DNA of 64,000 bases from Halobellus ruber (GTDB lineage Archaea; Halobacteriota; Halobacteria; Halobacteriales; Haloferacaceae): assembly GCF_014212355.1 (NCBI RefSeq), contig NZ_JACKXD010000004.1:248001-312000 (forward strand), given 5' to 3'. Below are positions 45,325 through 54,645 of this stretch, piece after piece (positions within the stretch are counted from its first letter, which is position 1; the number at the start of each line of letters is the position of its first letter). The position numbers and the translations under genes are program-made. The notes under the pieces were generated by a model. It was not told where the DNA came from. It searched no databases and worked only from the letters and a program-made list of their open reading frames with translations.

Positions 45325-46652
45325 GCGTCCACAACGACATTGCGGATCGGATCCCCGGCGGCGATGCGGGGCTCATCGTGGCGGTCCTGCTCGTGACGTA
45401 CGCCGCGTACGTACTCGCCGGCGTCGGTCTCGGCTTCACCCTGCGCGGACAACTCAACACTATTGCGACGTTGACGTTCTTCATCGGCGTCTTCGCGATG
45501 CTGTCGCTCGCTTTGAACCTCCATTGGGGGTACACCGGGCTGTTTAACATCGGTATTGTCGGATTTATGGCGGTCGGGATCTACGTAATGGGGCTGGTTT
45601 CGAAGCCGCTATACGAGGCGGGCGGTGCGGCACAGGTCGGTGGACTGGGACTCCCCATCGTCGTTGGGATGATCGCCGGGACGGTTGCCGCCGCGCTTCT
45701 GGGACTGGTAGTCGCGCTCCCCGCGTTGCGGCTCCGGGCCGACTACCTCGCGATCGTGACCATCGCGATGTCGGAGATCGTCCGGTTTTCCTTCCTCTCG
45801 GGGGAGTTCCAGCAGTTCCGCCTGTTCGGTAGACGCGTGGGGTTCGGCGGCGGAGGAGGGCTTATCCTGGATTACACTGACCCGCTTGAGGTGTTTTTGT
45901 CGTTCGTCGGGCTCTGGGACGCCTACCTCGGGTTCGTCGACGCGTTCAAACTCTTCATCCCCAACAACCCGAAACCGATCATCGACGGCCTGGTCTACGG
46001 CGTGGTCCTTCTGACGTTCGTCGCGGCGTACTACTGGCTGCTGAAACGCACCGGGGAGTCGCCGTTCGGCCGCGTGCTCAAGGCGATCCGGGAGGACGAG
46101 GACGTCGCGAACTCGCTTGGCAAGAACACGAACCGGTTCAAGATCAAGGCGTTTATGCTCGGCTGCGGACTGATGGGGCTCGCGGGAGTCCTCTGGTTTA
46201 TGCGGAGCGGCGCCGTCACCCCGAACACCTTCCGTCCCCGGATCACGTTCTTCGTCTGGATCGCGCTGATCATCGGCGGCGCGGGGTCGAACACCGGGAG
46301 CATTCTCGGTGGCGCGGTCTTCGCCGCCCTACTCTACCAGGGGCCGCGGACGCTGAAGAACCTCATCGAGGCCGTCCTCCCGAACGCCACCGCGCCGTCG
46401 GGGTTCGGGCCGGCGGTCGCACCGTTGATCGCGAAGCTTGATCCGGCGCCGCTGCTCCTCTATACCCTCGACAGCATCCGGCAGCTCCAGTTGGTGTTTA
46501 TGGGACTCGTGCTCATCTGGCTGATGCACAACCGTCCGGAGGGGATGCTCGGCCACCGCAAGGAGACGGCCGCGGGTATTCCGCTGACGGCACAGCGGGC
46601 CCGGGAGGGTCAAGCCGCAACCGACGGCGGCGGAGGTGGCGACGATGAGTGA
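45321..46652 (+). CDS. livM: branched-chain amino-acid-type ABC permease LivM
   Basis: This is the second permease subunit, 443 residues. The ATG at 45321 overlaps the livH stop (ATGA), typical of translational coupling. The family blocks LSLALNLHWGYTGLFNIGIVG near 65, RADYLAIVTIAMSEIVRF near 145 and GRVLKAIREDEDVANSLGKN near 250 are present. A C-terminal cytoplasmic tail is Gly/Asp-rich. It includes an extra loop of about 50 residues around residue 190 (DPLEVFLSFVGLWDAYLG). Confidence 0.88.
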   Translation: MSVHNDIADRIPGGDAGLIVAVLLVTYAAYVLAGVGLGFTLRGQLNTIATLTFFIGVFAMLSLALNLHWGYTGLFNIGIVGFMAVGIYVMGLVSKPLYEAGGAAQVGGLGLPIVVGMIAGTVAAALLGLVVALPALRLRADYLAIVTIAMSEIVRFSFLSGEFQQFRLFGRRVGFGGGGGLILDYTDPLEVFLSFVGLWDAYLGFVDAFKLFIPNNPKPIIDGLVYGVVLLTFVAAYYWLLKRTGESPFGRVLKAIREDEDVANSLGKNTNRFKIKAFMLGCGLMGLAGVLWFMRSGAVTPNTFRPRITFFVWIALIIGGAGSNTGSILGGAVFAALLYQGPRTLKNLIEAVLPNATAPSGFGPAVAPLIAKLDPAPLLLYTLDSIRQLQLVFMGLVLIWLMHNRPEGMLGHRKETAAGIPLTAQRAREGQAATDGGGGGDDE

Positions 46653-47523
46653 CGCCGCGGGGGCGGAAGACGAGTCGGCAGCCCCCCCGACTGCGCCCGA
46701 CGCCGCCGGTTCAGACGGCCTGAATCTCGGCTCCGGCGGGCCGGGTATCGGCGAGGAGTACCCCCTCCAGGTCGAGGGGCTCCGGAAGGACTTCGGTGGG
46801 ATCACTGCAGTCGACGACGCCTCCTTCCGGGTCGAACGCGGGACCCTCACCGGCCTCATCGGCCCCAACGGCGCCGGGAAGTCGACGGCGTTCAACCTCA
46901 TCACGGGGATGCTCGAACCCGACGCCGGCACCGTGACGTTCGACGGCGAGGACATCACCGGCTTGAAACCGCACGCCATCGCGAACCGCGGGCTGGTGCG
47001 CACGTTCCAGATCGCCCGGGAACTTCAGGACATGACCGTCCTCGAGAACATGATGTTGGCGCCGAAGGGCCAGCGCGGGGAGTCGCTGTGGCGGTCGGTC
47101 GTCCCAGGGGTTCGCGGCGACGTGATCGACCAGGAGTCGGACCTCCTCGATCGGGTGTGGGAGGTGCTCGAGTTTTTCGACATCGACCACCTCGCCGAGG
47201 AGTACGCCGGGAACCTCTCCGGCGGACAGCGGAAGCTACTCGAACTCGCACGTGCGCTGCTCACCGACCCGGATATGTTGCTGTTGGACGAACCGTTCGC
47301 GGGCGTAAACCCCTCCCTGGAGAAGCGGCTCTTAGAGCACATCCACGAACTCCGCGAACAGGGCTACACCTTCCTGCTCGTGGAGCACGACATGGACCTG
47401 ATTATGGAGAACTGCGAGCGCGTCATCGTGCTCCACCAGGGCCGGGTCCTGACCGAGGGGACCCCCGCCGAGATCCAGGCCGACGAGGAAGTCATCGAGG
47501 CCTATCTGGGAGGGAACGTATGA
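46645..47523 (+). CDS. livG: branched-chain amino-acid-type ABC ATPase LivG
   Basis: This is an ATP-binding subunit, 292 residues. Walker A is GPNGAGKST (about 75-83), the ABC signature is NLSGGQRKLLELARALL, Walker B is MLLLDEPFAGV, and the H-loop is in LVEHDMDL. An acidic, Gly-rich leader of about 35 residues precedes the ATPase domain. The ATG at 46645 overlaps the livM end by 8 bases; a GTG 9 bases earlier is an alternative. It overlaps livF by 4 bases. Confidence 0.9.
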   Translation: MSDAAGAEDESAAPPTAPDAAGSDGLNLGSGGPGIGEEYPLQVEGLRKDFGGITAVDDASFRVERGTLTGLIGPNGAGKSTAFNLITGMLEPDAGTVTFDGEDITGLKPHAIANRGLVRTFQIARELQDMTVLENMMLAPKGQRGESLWRSVVPGVRGDVIDQESDLLDRVWEVLEFFDIDHLAEEYAGNLSGGQRKLLELARALLTDPDMLLLDEPFAGVNPSLEKRLLEHIHELREQGYTFLLVEHDMDLIMENCERVIVLHQGRVLTEGTPAEIQADEEVIEAYLGGNV

Positions 47524-48296
47524 GCACCGACGACGCGGCCGATGGGGGCCACGCCGCGGTCTCACAGGAGACGGTCCCGGACCGCGAGAGCGAGGCGCTG
47601 CTCGAAGTCCGCGGGCTCGACGCCGGCTACGGCGACCTCCAGATCCTGACCGACGTCGACCTCGATGTCGGCGACGAGGAGTACGTCACCATCGTCGGCC
47701 CCAACGGCGCCGGAAAATCGACCGTGATGAAGTCCGTGTTCGGGCTCACGAACCTGATGGACGGCACGGTGACGTTCGACGACGAGGACATCACCGGGCT
47801 CAGACCGGAGGAGATAATCCGCGAGGGGATCGGGTACGTCCCGCAGAACAACAACATCTTTCGGTCGCTCACGGTCCGGGAGAACCTCGAGATGGGCGCG
47901 TACATCCTGGATACGTTTCCGGACGAGGCCCTGGAGGCGGTTTACGACCGGTTCCCCATCCTCGAGGAACGGGAGTCACAGAAGGCCGGCACGATGTCGG
48001 GCGGCCAACAGCAGATGCTGGCGATGGGTCGGGCGCTGATGTTGGAACCGGCGCTCCTCCTGCTCGACGAGCCCTCCGCGGGTCTCGCGCCCGACCTCGT
48101 CGACGAGATGTTCGACCGCATCGACGCGATCAACGCCGACGGAACCGCCGTGCTGATGGTCGAACAGAACGCGAAGGAAGCTCTGCGGCGCTGTGACCGG
48201 GGATACGTCCTCGCGAACGGCCGTAACCGGTATATGGACGACGGCGACGCGCTGCTGAACGACGAGCAGGTCCGACAGGACTTCCTCGGCGGCTGA
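47520..48296 (+). CDS. livF: branched-chain amino-acid-type ABC ATPase LivF
   Basis: This is the second ATP-binding subunit, 258 residues. Walker A GPNGAGKST, the signature TMSGGQQQMLAMGRALM and Walker B LLLLDEPSAGLAPD are intact. The characteristic GYVPQNNNIFRSLTVRENLEMG confirms LivF over LivG. It is the last gene of livHMGF. Its end faces the binding-protein gene on the opposite strand, 257 bases away. Confidence 0.9.
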   Translation: MSTDDAADGGHAAVSQETVPDRESEALLEVRGLDAGYGDLQILTDVDLDVGDEEYVTIVGPNGAGKSTVMKSVFGLTNLMDGTVTFDDEDITGLRPEEIIREGIGYVPQNNNIFRSLTVRENLEMGAYILDTFPDEALEAVYDRFPILEERESQKAGTMSGGQQQMLAMGRALMLEPALLLLDEPSAGLAPDLVDEMFDRIDAINADGTAVLMVEQNAKEALRRCDRGYVLANGRNRYMDDGDALLNDEQVRQDFLGG

Positions 48297-48553
48297 TCGG
48301 TCGCGGGGGAAAGGTCGATTCGGGGCGAACAGTCGGCACGCGCGGATCGGGGTCGGCCGACCCGGGAGCCATCGACCGACCCCCTCTTCGGCCCGCGTCG
48401 ACGTGCCGAGCGACCGCAACCCGACGCGGGGCGATTCCTCCGTCACGCGTGGTTTGCCCCCGGTATTGTACATAAACCTACGTCCGTACCGGACCGACAG
48501 CCTCGATTGTCTTGTCTGCCGAGAGAAGCCGGAGCGCAGTGTCGCTACGGTCG

Positions 48554-49963
48554 TCAGCTGTCCGGCGGCGACAGCGCCGTGCTAATGACTGAGGAGTACG
48601 ACGACGCGCCCTTGTTGAACGCGACCTGATGGTAGACCTCGCCTTCGAAGGTCTCGACGAACCGCCCGGCGAGCTGTTGGCCGTAGTCGTTGTTGACGTG
48701 GAGCACCGACACGGTGTCGGCCCCGAGTCGGTTGGCCATCACCTGCGCCATCACGCGGCCCTGGAGGAGGTCGGACGGTGCGGTCCGGAAGATGTAGTCG
48801 TTGTCGTCGAGGTTCGTCACCGACAGCGCGGTCGACGAGGGCGAGCAGCCGACGATCTCGTTGGGGATGAACACCTGCTGGGAGACCGGGACGTTCACAC
48901 CCGACGACGCCGACCCACAGACGCTCGGCACACCCGCGCTCACCAGCGATTCCGCGGCGGCGGTCCCGGCGCTGGGCGATGTCTGGGTGTCCTCGAGTTG
49001 GGCGTTCACCGAGAGGCCGGCGGGGTTGGCGTCGTTCACCTGCATCGCCGGCAGCTGGGCGGCCTGGATCATCGGGCCGCCGACGGAGGCCAGTCCGCCC
49101 GTCTCGGGCAGGAGGATTCCGACCGACATCTCGCGGTCGGTTCCGCCCGGTATACTGTCGGCCGAGGGGCCGGCACCCTCGGGGTTGGCACCCTCGAAGC
49201 TCTGTTTCTCGACGTTCTCTACGCTCCCATCGTCGGCGTTGAACTCCCAGATGTTGTACGCTGCGGACGCGGGATCACCGGCCTCGTTGAAGTTCGTTAC
49301 CGACGACGCCCCCTGGTAGTTGACGTCCTCGCCGTTCGCCGCGGCCTCGATCCCCGCGATGAGGTTGTCCGGGGTGACTTCCATCCCGCCGGGGTTGGCG
49401 ACGTTCCGCATCTGGTCGCGGATCGCCGTGCCGTCGTTCTCGCCGGCCGCGGCGTTCGCGAGCAGCTGGATCGCCACCGAGTCGTACGACTGGGCGGTGA
49501 ACACGCCGGGGGAGGCGTCGTACTCCTCCTGGAACAGTTCGTTGAACGCCTCCTGGCTCGGTCCGCCCGCGGCGGGCGCCGTTCCGGTGACGTTCGCCAT
49601 GTCGTTGCCGACCTGGCCGGGCATCGCCGGGTCGCGGAGGCCGTCGGAGACCAGGATCTCCTCGTTGCCGTCGGAGGCGCTGTAGTAGTCCCGGAACAGT
49701 TGGATCCCGCTCTCGGGATAACCGATCACGACGAGGCCGTCGGGGCCCTCGGCGCCGCCGCCGGAGTCGGTCTCGGTCATCTCGCCACCGTCGTCGCCCC
49801 CGCCGGAGTCGGTCTCGGTCATCTCGCCACCGTCGTCGCCGCCGCCCCCACCGCCGTCGGGGCTCCCGATACAACCAGCCAGTCCCGATGCGCCGATCGC
49901 GCCCGCGGCACCGACGCGCTTTATGAAGTCGCGACGGACGATATCACGTGCCATATCCGTCAA
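48554..49963 (-). CDS. Tat-exported lipoprotein, amino-acid ABC substrate-binding protein
   Basis: This is the extracellular binding protein for the neighbouring livHMGF transporter. The 469-residue protein has a twin-arginine start (VRRDFIKRVGAAGAIGASG) followed by a lipobox LAGC, so it is a Tat lipoprotein held at the outer face of the membrane. A Gly/Asp linker contains two copies of DDGGEMTETDSGGG. The rest is a type I periplasmic-binding fold (VGILLPETGGLASVGGPMI, SLVSAGVPSVCGSASSGV, VLHVNNDYGQQLAGRF). The order of the lobes seems unusual: the segment with the VGILLPETG strand, normally near the N terminus, begins near residue 280, after a segment resembling the C-terminal lobe. It is convergent with livF. 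An ATG 9 bases downstream is an alternative start. Confidence 0.82.
   Translation of the reverse strand: MTDMARDIVRRDFIKRVGAAGAIGASGLAGCIGSPDGGGGGGDDGGEMTETDSGGGDDGGEMTETDSGGGAEGPDGLVVIGYPESGIQLFRDYYSASDGNEEILVSDGLRDPAMPGQVGNDMANVTGTAPAAGGPSQEAFNELFQEEYDASPGVFTAQSYDSVAIQLLANAAAGENDGTAIRDQMRNVANPGGMEVTPDNLIAGIEAAANGEDVNYQGASSVTNFNEAGDPASAAYNIWEFNADDGSVENVEKQSFEGANPEGAGPSADSIPGGTDREMSVGILLPETGGLASVGGPMIQAAQLPAMQVNDANPAGLSVNAQLEDTQTSPSAGTAAAESLVSAGVPSVCGSASSGVNVPVSQQVFIPNEIVGCSPSSTALSVTNLDDNDYIFRTAPSDLLQGRVMAQVMANRLGADTVSVLHVNNDYGQQLAGRFVETFEGEVYHQVAFNKGASSYSSVISTALSPPDS
49761..49844 (-). repeat. tandem 42-bp repeat in binding-protein linker
   Basis: Two adjacent 42-base copies (49761-49802 and 49803-49844) differ at one base. 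They encode the duplicated 14-residue linker unit DDGGEMTETDSGGG. The repeat is in frame and lies between the lipidated cysteine and the binding domain, so copy number only changes linker length. Confidence 0.9.
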
Positions 49964-50171
49964 ATCGGGTTTTCACCCCATAAATGTATCCGTTGGAACG
50001 CCGAACTCGGATAAACGATGATCGGGATCTCACCCGGAGAACAACCCGGTTCCCGAGCCAGTCGCCCGTCCTCCCGGAAGCATAATCGTACGTGTCAGGG
50101 ATGTGGGTTCTCCCGGCTCGTGCGGCTCGAACCGTCAGGATCAAGCGTTCCGACTATCGTGTGGGAAGTAG

Positions 50172-50861
50172 ATGACGACCCCCTCGTTCGTGATCGGGAT
50201 CGCCGGCGGCACCGGCGCGGGGAAGACCACCGTCGCGCGGTTGGTCGCCCGGAGTGCGGGCGACTCGGTCACCCGGATCCCGCTGGACAACTACTACGAG
50301 GACCTGAGCCACCTCCCCGTAGCGGAGCGCGAGGGGATCAACTACGACCACCCCTCGGCCTTCGAGTGGGAACTCGTCCGCGAGCAGGTGTCGTCGCTGC
50401 TCGACGGCACCCCGATCGAGATGCCGAACTACGACTTCGAGATCCACAACCGGACCGACGAGACGACGCGGGTCGAGCCAACCGACGTCGTCATCGTCGA
50501 GGGGATCTTCGCGCTCTACGACGACGCGATCCGGGACCTGTGTGACCTCCGGGTGTACGTCGAAACCGACGCCGACGTACGGATCCTCCGGCGGATCGAG
50601 CGCGACGTGATCGAGCGCGGCCGCGACCTCGAGGGCGTGATCGACCAGTACCTCTCGACGGTCAAGCCGATGCACGAGCAGTTCGTCGAACCCACGAAGA
50701 AACACGCCGACATCATCGTCCCGGAGGGCGCAAACAGCGTCGCGGTGAACCTGCTGGAGGAGCGGATCCGCGCCGAGGTCACGGGGACAGCCGGGGACTG
50801 GACCCGCGAGTCGATCGAGGAGGCGCTCGGCGAGCGGGTCGCGGCCGACCCCGACGGATGA
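50172..50861 (+). CDS. udk: uridine kinase
   Basis: This enzyme phosphorylates uridine and cytidine in pyrimidine salvage. The 229-residue protein has the P-loop GGTGAGKTT (12-20), the family block IPLDNYYEDLSHLPVAERE with NYDHPSAFEWEL, the VIVEGIFALYD core and the lid-region RRIERDVIERGRD. The length is normal, with an acidic C-terminal extension. The following hydrolase gene starts 4 bases before the udk stop. Confidence 0.92.
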   Translation: MTTPSFVIGIAGGTGAGKTTVARLVARSAGDSVTRIPLDNYYEDLSHLPVAEREGINYDHPSAFEWELVREQVSSLLDGTPIEMPNYDFEIHNRTDETTRVEPTDVVIVEGIFALYDDAIRDLCDLRVYVETDADVRILRRIERDVIERGRDLEGVIDQYLSTVKPMHEQFVEPTKKHADIIVPEGANSVAVNLLEERIRAEVTGTAGDWTRESIEEALGERVAADPDG

Positions 50862-51754
50862 CCGGCCTCCTGCCGTCGGAAACCGATTGTCCCGGAACCT
50901 CGCGGTCCGTCGACGTCGGCGAGGTGCGCCTGCATACGGTCGTCGCCGGCCCCGACGACGGCGAGCCGGTGGTGCTCCTCCACGGGTTCCCGGAGTGTTG
51001 GTACGCGTGGCACGACATCGTCGAACCGCTCGCGGCCGCGGGCTATCGGGTCTTCGCCCCCGACCAACGCGGCTACAACCGGAGCGACAAGCCCGAGGCC
51101 GTGTCGGCGTACCACCCGGACGCGCTCGCCGGCGACGTGTCGGGACTGCTCGGCGCCGTCGCCGCCGCCGACGCCCACGTCGTCGGCCACGACTGGGGCG
51201 CCCTCGTCGGGCGGTGGCTCGCGCTTCATACCCCCGGGCGGGTTCGGACGCTCTCGGCGCTCAACGTTCCCCACCCCGCGGTCCCCCGGCGTGCCGTTCT
51301 CACCGACCCCCGGCAGCTTCTGCGGAGCTGGTACGGGGGGTTCTTCCAGCTCCCGCGGCTTCCGGAGTTCCTCGCCCGGCGAAACGACTGGCGGCGCGCG
51401 GTGGCGTCGATGGCGGACACGAGCCGTCCGGAGGCGTTCGACGCGACCGACTTCGAGCGGTACCGCCGGGCGTGGGCGGTCCCCGACGCCTTCCGGTCGA
51501 TGATACACTGGTATCGGGTGGTCTTCAGGGCCAACGCCCGGCCGCGGCGCCGCCGAGTCGATCCGTCGACGCTCGTGCTGTGGGGCGCCGAGGATGCGTT
51601 CCTCCGGCGGCCGCTGGCGGCGAAAAGCTCAGCGTACTGCGACGACGGCCGGCTCGTGCTGTGGGAAGACGCCACCCACTGGCTCCACCACGAACACCCC
51701 GAGCGGGTGGCCGACGAACTCACTCGACGGTTCGCGGCCGCGGGCGGGTCGTAA
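50858..51754 (+). CDS. alpha/beta hydrolase, epoxide hydrolase/dehalogenase-like
   Basis: The protein has 298 residues. The oxyanion-hole motif HGFPECWYAW lies near residue 43 and the nucleophile elbow VVGHDWGALVGR places an aspartate near 111, as in epoxide hydrolases and haloalkane dehalogenases. The catalytic histidine is in ATHWLHHEHPE near the end, with an acid in WGAEDAF. The cap domain is present. It overlaps udk by 4 bases, which suggests co-transcription rather than a shared pathway. Substrate is unknown. Confidence 0.82.
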   Translation: MTGLLPSETDCPGTSRSVDVGEVRLHTVVAGPDDGEPVVLLHGFPECWYAWHDIVEPLAAAGYRVFAPDQRGYNRSDKPEAVSAYHPDALAGDVSGLLGAVAAADAHVVGHDWGALVGRWLALHTPGRVRTLSALNVPHPAVPRRAVLTDPRQLLRSWYGGFFQLPRLPEFLARRNDWRRAVASMADTSRPEAFDATDFERYRRAWAVPDAFRSMIHWYRVVFRANARPRRRRVDPSTLVLWGAEDAFLRRPLAAKSSAYCDDGRLVLWEDATHWLHHEHPERVADELTRRFAAAGGS

Positions 51755-51823
51755 CCGGCACCCGTCCGGCCGACCCTCCCCGGCGAGCGCCACGTTCAAG
51801 CCCGCGCGGACGGACGCGGAGGT

Positions 51824-52858
51824 ATGCCGAACCTCGGCAAGGCGGACCGGGCGTTCCTCGCCGACCGCGTGCTCCCGAACCTGGGCGCCGACCGCGACGA
51901 TGTCGCCCTTGGCCCGGCCCACGGCGTCGACTTCGGGCTGCTCGACGTCGACGGCACGGCGCTTGCGATCGCCGCCGACCCGATCTCGATCCTCCCCGCA
52001 CTCGGCTTCGAGCGCGCCGGCCGCTTCGCCCTGGAGTTCGTGCTCGCGGACGTGGCGGTGTCGGGGCTCGCACCGTCGCATCTCGCGATCTCCTTTACGC
52101 TCCCCCCCGAGATGGACGACGAGTCGTTCTCGGAGGTTTGGGACGCGATCAACGAGGAGGCCGCGGACCTCGGCGTCTCGATCGTCACGGGTCACACCGC
52201 CCGGTATTCGGGCTGTTCGTTCCCGTGGGTCGGCGGCGCGACCGCGCTCGCGGTCGGCGATCACGACGACGTGATCCGCCCGGACGGCGCCACGATCGGC
52301 GACGACATCCTGGTGACGAACGGCCCCGCAGTCGAGACCGTCGGCCTGCTGTCGACGCTGTTTCCGGACGCGATCGGCCTCAACGAGCCGACGCTGTCGA
52401 CCGCGCAGGCGCGACTCGACGAGGCCGCCTGCGTCCGGGACGCGATGACGGCCGCGGCGGCGGGCGACGGCGGCGTCCACGCGATGCACGACGCCACCGA
52501 ATGTGGGCTCTACGGCGCGTTCCTGGAGGTCGCAGCGAGCGCCGATGTCCGCCTCGCGGTCGACACCGACGGCATCCCGATCCGGCCCGGGGTCCGGGCG
52601 GCCTGCGACGCCCTCGGGATCGACCCCTGGGCGGCGGGGGCCGGCGGCACGCTCGTGATCGCGGTCGACCCCGATCACACCGCGGCGGTCCGGGAGGCCC
52701 TCGACGCGGGCGGTACCGCCGTCGGCCTCGCGGGGACCGTCGAGCGCGGCTCCGGCGTCGTCGTCGACGGCGAGGGGATCTCCCACCCGGAGGTCGACCC
52801 CGCGTGGGCGGCCTACGAGGAGTTGGCGGCGGCGAGCAACGGTGACGGGGACGGATGA
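51824..52858 (+). CDS. AIR synthase-like (PurM/HypE/ThiL superfamily) protein
   Basis: The protein has 344 residues with the two-domain layout of the PurM superfamily: an N-terminal ATP-binding half (GPAHGVDFGLLDVDGTALAI, VSIVTGHTARYSGCSFPWVG) and a C-terminal half (VHAMHDATECGLYGAFLEVA, then GAGGTLVIAVDPD). It resembles HypE-like orphan members in archaea. No hydrogenase or thiamine genes are adjacent, so the reaction is not assigned. It ends 9 bases before the end of the DUF309 remnant on the other strand. Confidence 0.75.
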   Translation: MPNLGKADRAFLADRVLPNLGADRDDVALGPAHGVDFGLLDVDGTALAIAADPISILPALGFERAGRFALEFVLADVAVSGLAPSHLAISFTLPPEMDDESFSEVWDAINEEAADLGVSIVTGHTARYSGCSFPWVGGATALAVGDHDDVIRPDGATIGDDILVTNGPAVETVGLLSTLFPDAIGLNEPTLSTAQARLDEAACVRDAMTAAAAGDGGVHAMHDATECGLYGAFLEVAASADVRLAVDTDGIPIRPGVRAACDALGIDPWAAGAGGTLVIAVDPDHTAAVREALDAGGTAVGLAGTVERGSGVVVDGEGISHPEVDPAWAAYEELAAASNGDGDG

Positions 52859-52867
52859 GCGGGGCGT

Positions 52868-53191
52868 TCACCCCAGCTTTTCGGCGTACTCCCTGTCGGC
52901 AGCCCCCGCTTCCGGACGTGCGCCGTCGAGTTCGATCCGCCACCCCGCCAGTGCGCTCGGGTCCTCAAGCGCCGCCTCGAGGGTCGCCCGCACGTCCGCG
53001 ACGTCGACGCCGTAGTAGTCGTCAGGAACGCCGCGGAGGTACTGCAGCGCGGTCCGAAACAGCGACCGCATTCCCGAATCGTCCTCGAAGTCGACGTGTT
53101 TGTACGCGCCCGCCGCAACCTGGACCATCCCGTGGGCGAAGGCGCTCTCGGTGGTCCCGCTGCCGTAGTTGTACCACTCGTCCTCGAAGAC
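52868..53191 (-). pseudogene. 3' part of disrupted DUF309 gene
   Basis: On the minus strand this reads [20 protein letters not shown] followed by [17 protein letters not shown] and the rest to AEKLG, the C-terminal two thirds of a DUF309 protein. The frame runs upstream without a start into foreign sequence at about 53192. The matching N-terminal part lies 2 kb away at 55340-55173 on the same strand and in the same order. The fragment is about three-quarters identical by eye to the complete DUF309 copy carried by the element between them. An internal ATG could still start a short product from 53128. Confidence 0.85.
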
Positions 53192-53202
53192 TGACTGCGC
53201 AG

Positions 53203-53215
53203 GTGTAAATAAATC
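53203..53215 (+). repeat. left subterminal inverted repeat of element
   Basis: GTGTAAATAAATC lies about 11 bases inside the left junction. It matches, with one difference, the inverted copy near the right junction (55148-55160). It may be an integrase-binding site. Confidence 0.6.
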
Positions 53216-53264
53216 CTAAGAACTATGCTGAGTGGTCATACTGGTGAAGCCGAGGCGCTCCCCT

Positions 53265-54560
53265 ATGGCAAAATCAATGCGGGAGCGGTATGAGACCGCT
53301 CGTGAACGGATTAAGAATGATGAGGACGTGAGCGGCGAGGAAAGCCGGCTGATGCTCGAATTTTTGGATGCAAACGACCCTCGTCGAAATACCTATCAAA
53401 TGCCCGACGGCAAGACTAAGAGTGACGGGACGCTCGCTCGCTACGCTCGAGCTCTTTGTCGCGTGGCGAGACACTTGGAACCGGATCTTACTGAGGCTAC
53501 GGCCTATGACATTAACGCTCTCATGGACGACTATCTCAACGGCAACGTGGAGGAGATCAAAGACGAGGGGTTGGCAAGTAGTTCCGTGCGGAACTTCCAG
53601 GGACCAACGCGTCGGTTTTACCTTTACCACGAGGAGTTGAGGGTTGACCGTGAAGACATTCACTTTGCCGACCAAGACGAATCCCCTGTCGACGAGAGAG
53701 ATATATTCTCCACTGAGGACGTGCAAGCACTCCGTGAGGAAGCGAAACGTCGTGGCTCCCGGGATGCTTGTCTCGTAGACTTGCTTCTCTATACAGGCCA
53801 AAGGCGGAGTGCTATTCTCAACCTTCGGCTTAAGGATGTGAAGCCTGAGGATGGGATATTCTACCTCAACGAAGACGACGGTGATCTAAAGGGTGCGAAC
53901 GGGAAACGTCCACTCTTGGGAGCCAACAAGGCCGTCAGAGATTAGAAACGCCAACACCCGACGGGAGACCCCGAGGACTATCTCATCACGCACAAGCACG
54001 ATCAGAGCAACCGTGACGATGTACGACCTGGGGACAAGTTGAACCCGAGTACGGTGTACCGGCAACTCAAACGTATTGGCGACGCAGCCGGCGTAGACAA
54101 GCCGGTAAACGCTCACAATTTCCGGCACTACTTCGTGACGGTGTGCAAGCGGGACTACGGTATGGATAACGATACAGTAAAACACCTCATCGGGCACGAC
54201 CCAGATAGCAAGGTGATGGAACGAACCTATGCCCATCTCACCGATGAAGACCACATCGAGGCTGCTGAGGTGGCTCAAGGACTTCGTGATCCCGAGGAGG
54301 ATAGCCCCCTTACTCCACCGGTCTGTGACCATTGTGGGGAGCCATTAGAAGGCGACTGGAAGTCGTGTCCCTACTGCGGGCTCGTATATTCCCCGGATGC
54401 CAAAGAAGCGGAAGAAAGGGTAGAAGCCGACGTGAAAGCCGACTACCGCGACACCGATCCCGAGGACACGGACACCTAGGGCAAGATCGACACCCTTGAG
54501 GAACTACTCGACGACCCCGCTGTGAAGGCCGCGCTACTGAAGAAACTTGGCGAAGAGTAA
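53265..54560 (+). pseudogene. tyrosine recombinase with two in-frame TAG codons
   Basis: The reading frame is continuous from ATG 53265 to TAA 54558-54560 except for TAG at 53943-53945 and TAG at 54477-54479. Translation across both stops gives a coherent integrase. It has a SAM-like N-terminal domain, catalytic Arg in LLLYTGQRRSAIL, HNFRHYF (HxxR), LIGHDPDSK and the Tyr nucleophile in MERTYAHL. A zinc ribbon follows (CDHCGEPLEGDWKSCPYCG), and after the second TAG comes KIDTLEELLDDPAVKAALLK. The first stop separates the Arg from the HxxR-Tyr part, so no truncated product could be active. The first TAG probably replaces Trp (AVRD-stop-KRQ). There are no frameshifts. TAG is a normal stop for several neighbouring genes. 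Confidence 0.85.
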
Positions 54561-54645
54561 CGTCACTCGCTGTCGTTCCCGTCAAACCATCCGGTTGGGG
54601 AAGCCGTCCGACGCGATTAGGTAGAAAGGACTGATAGACTGAACT

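Noticed and set aside
49761-49844. Tandem 42-bp repeat as a phase-variation switch
   Set aside because: The unit is a multiple of three, so loss or gain only alters linker length and cannot switch the gene off.
53265-54560. Genome-wide amber recoding as explanation for the recombinase TAG codons
   Set aside because: Several neighbouring genes end in TAG with no coding sequence after it (for example 17925, 35300, 37949 and 59732), so TAG acts as a normal stop here. Recoding limited to this gene remains only a test suggestion.
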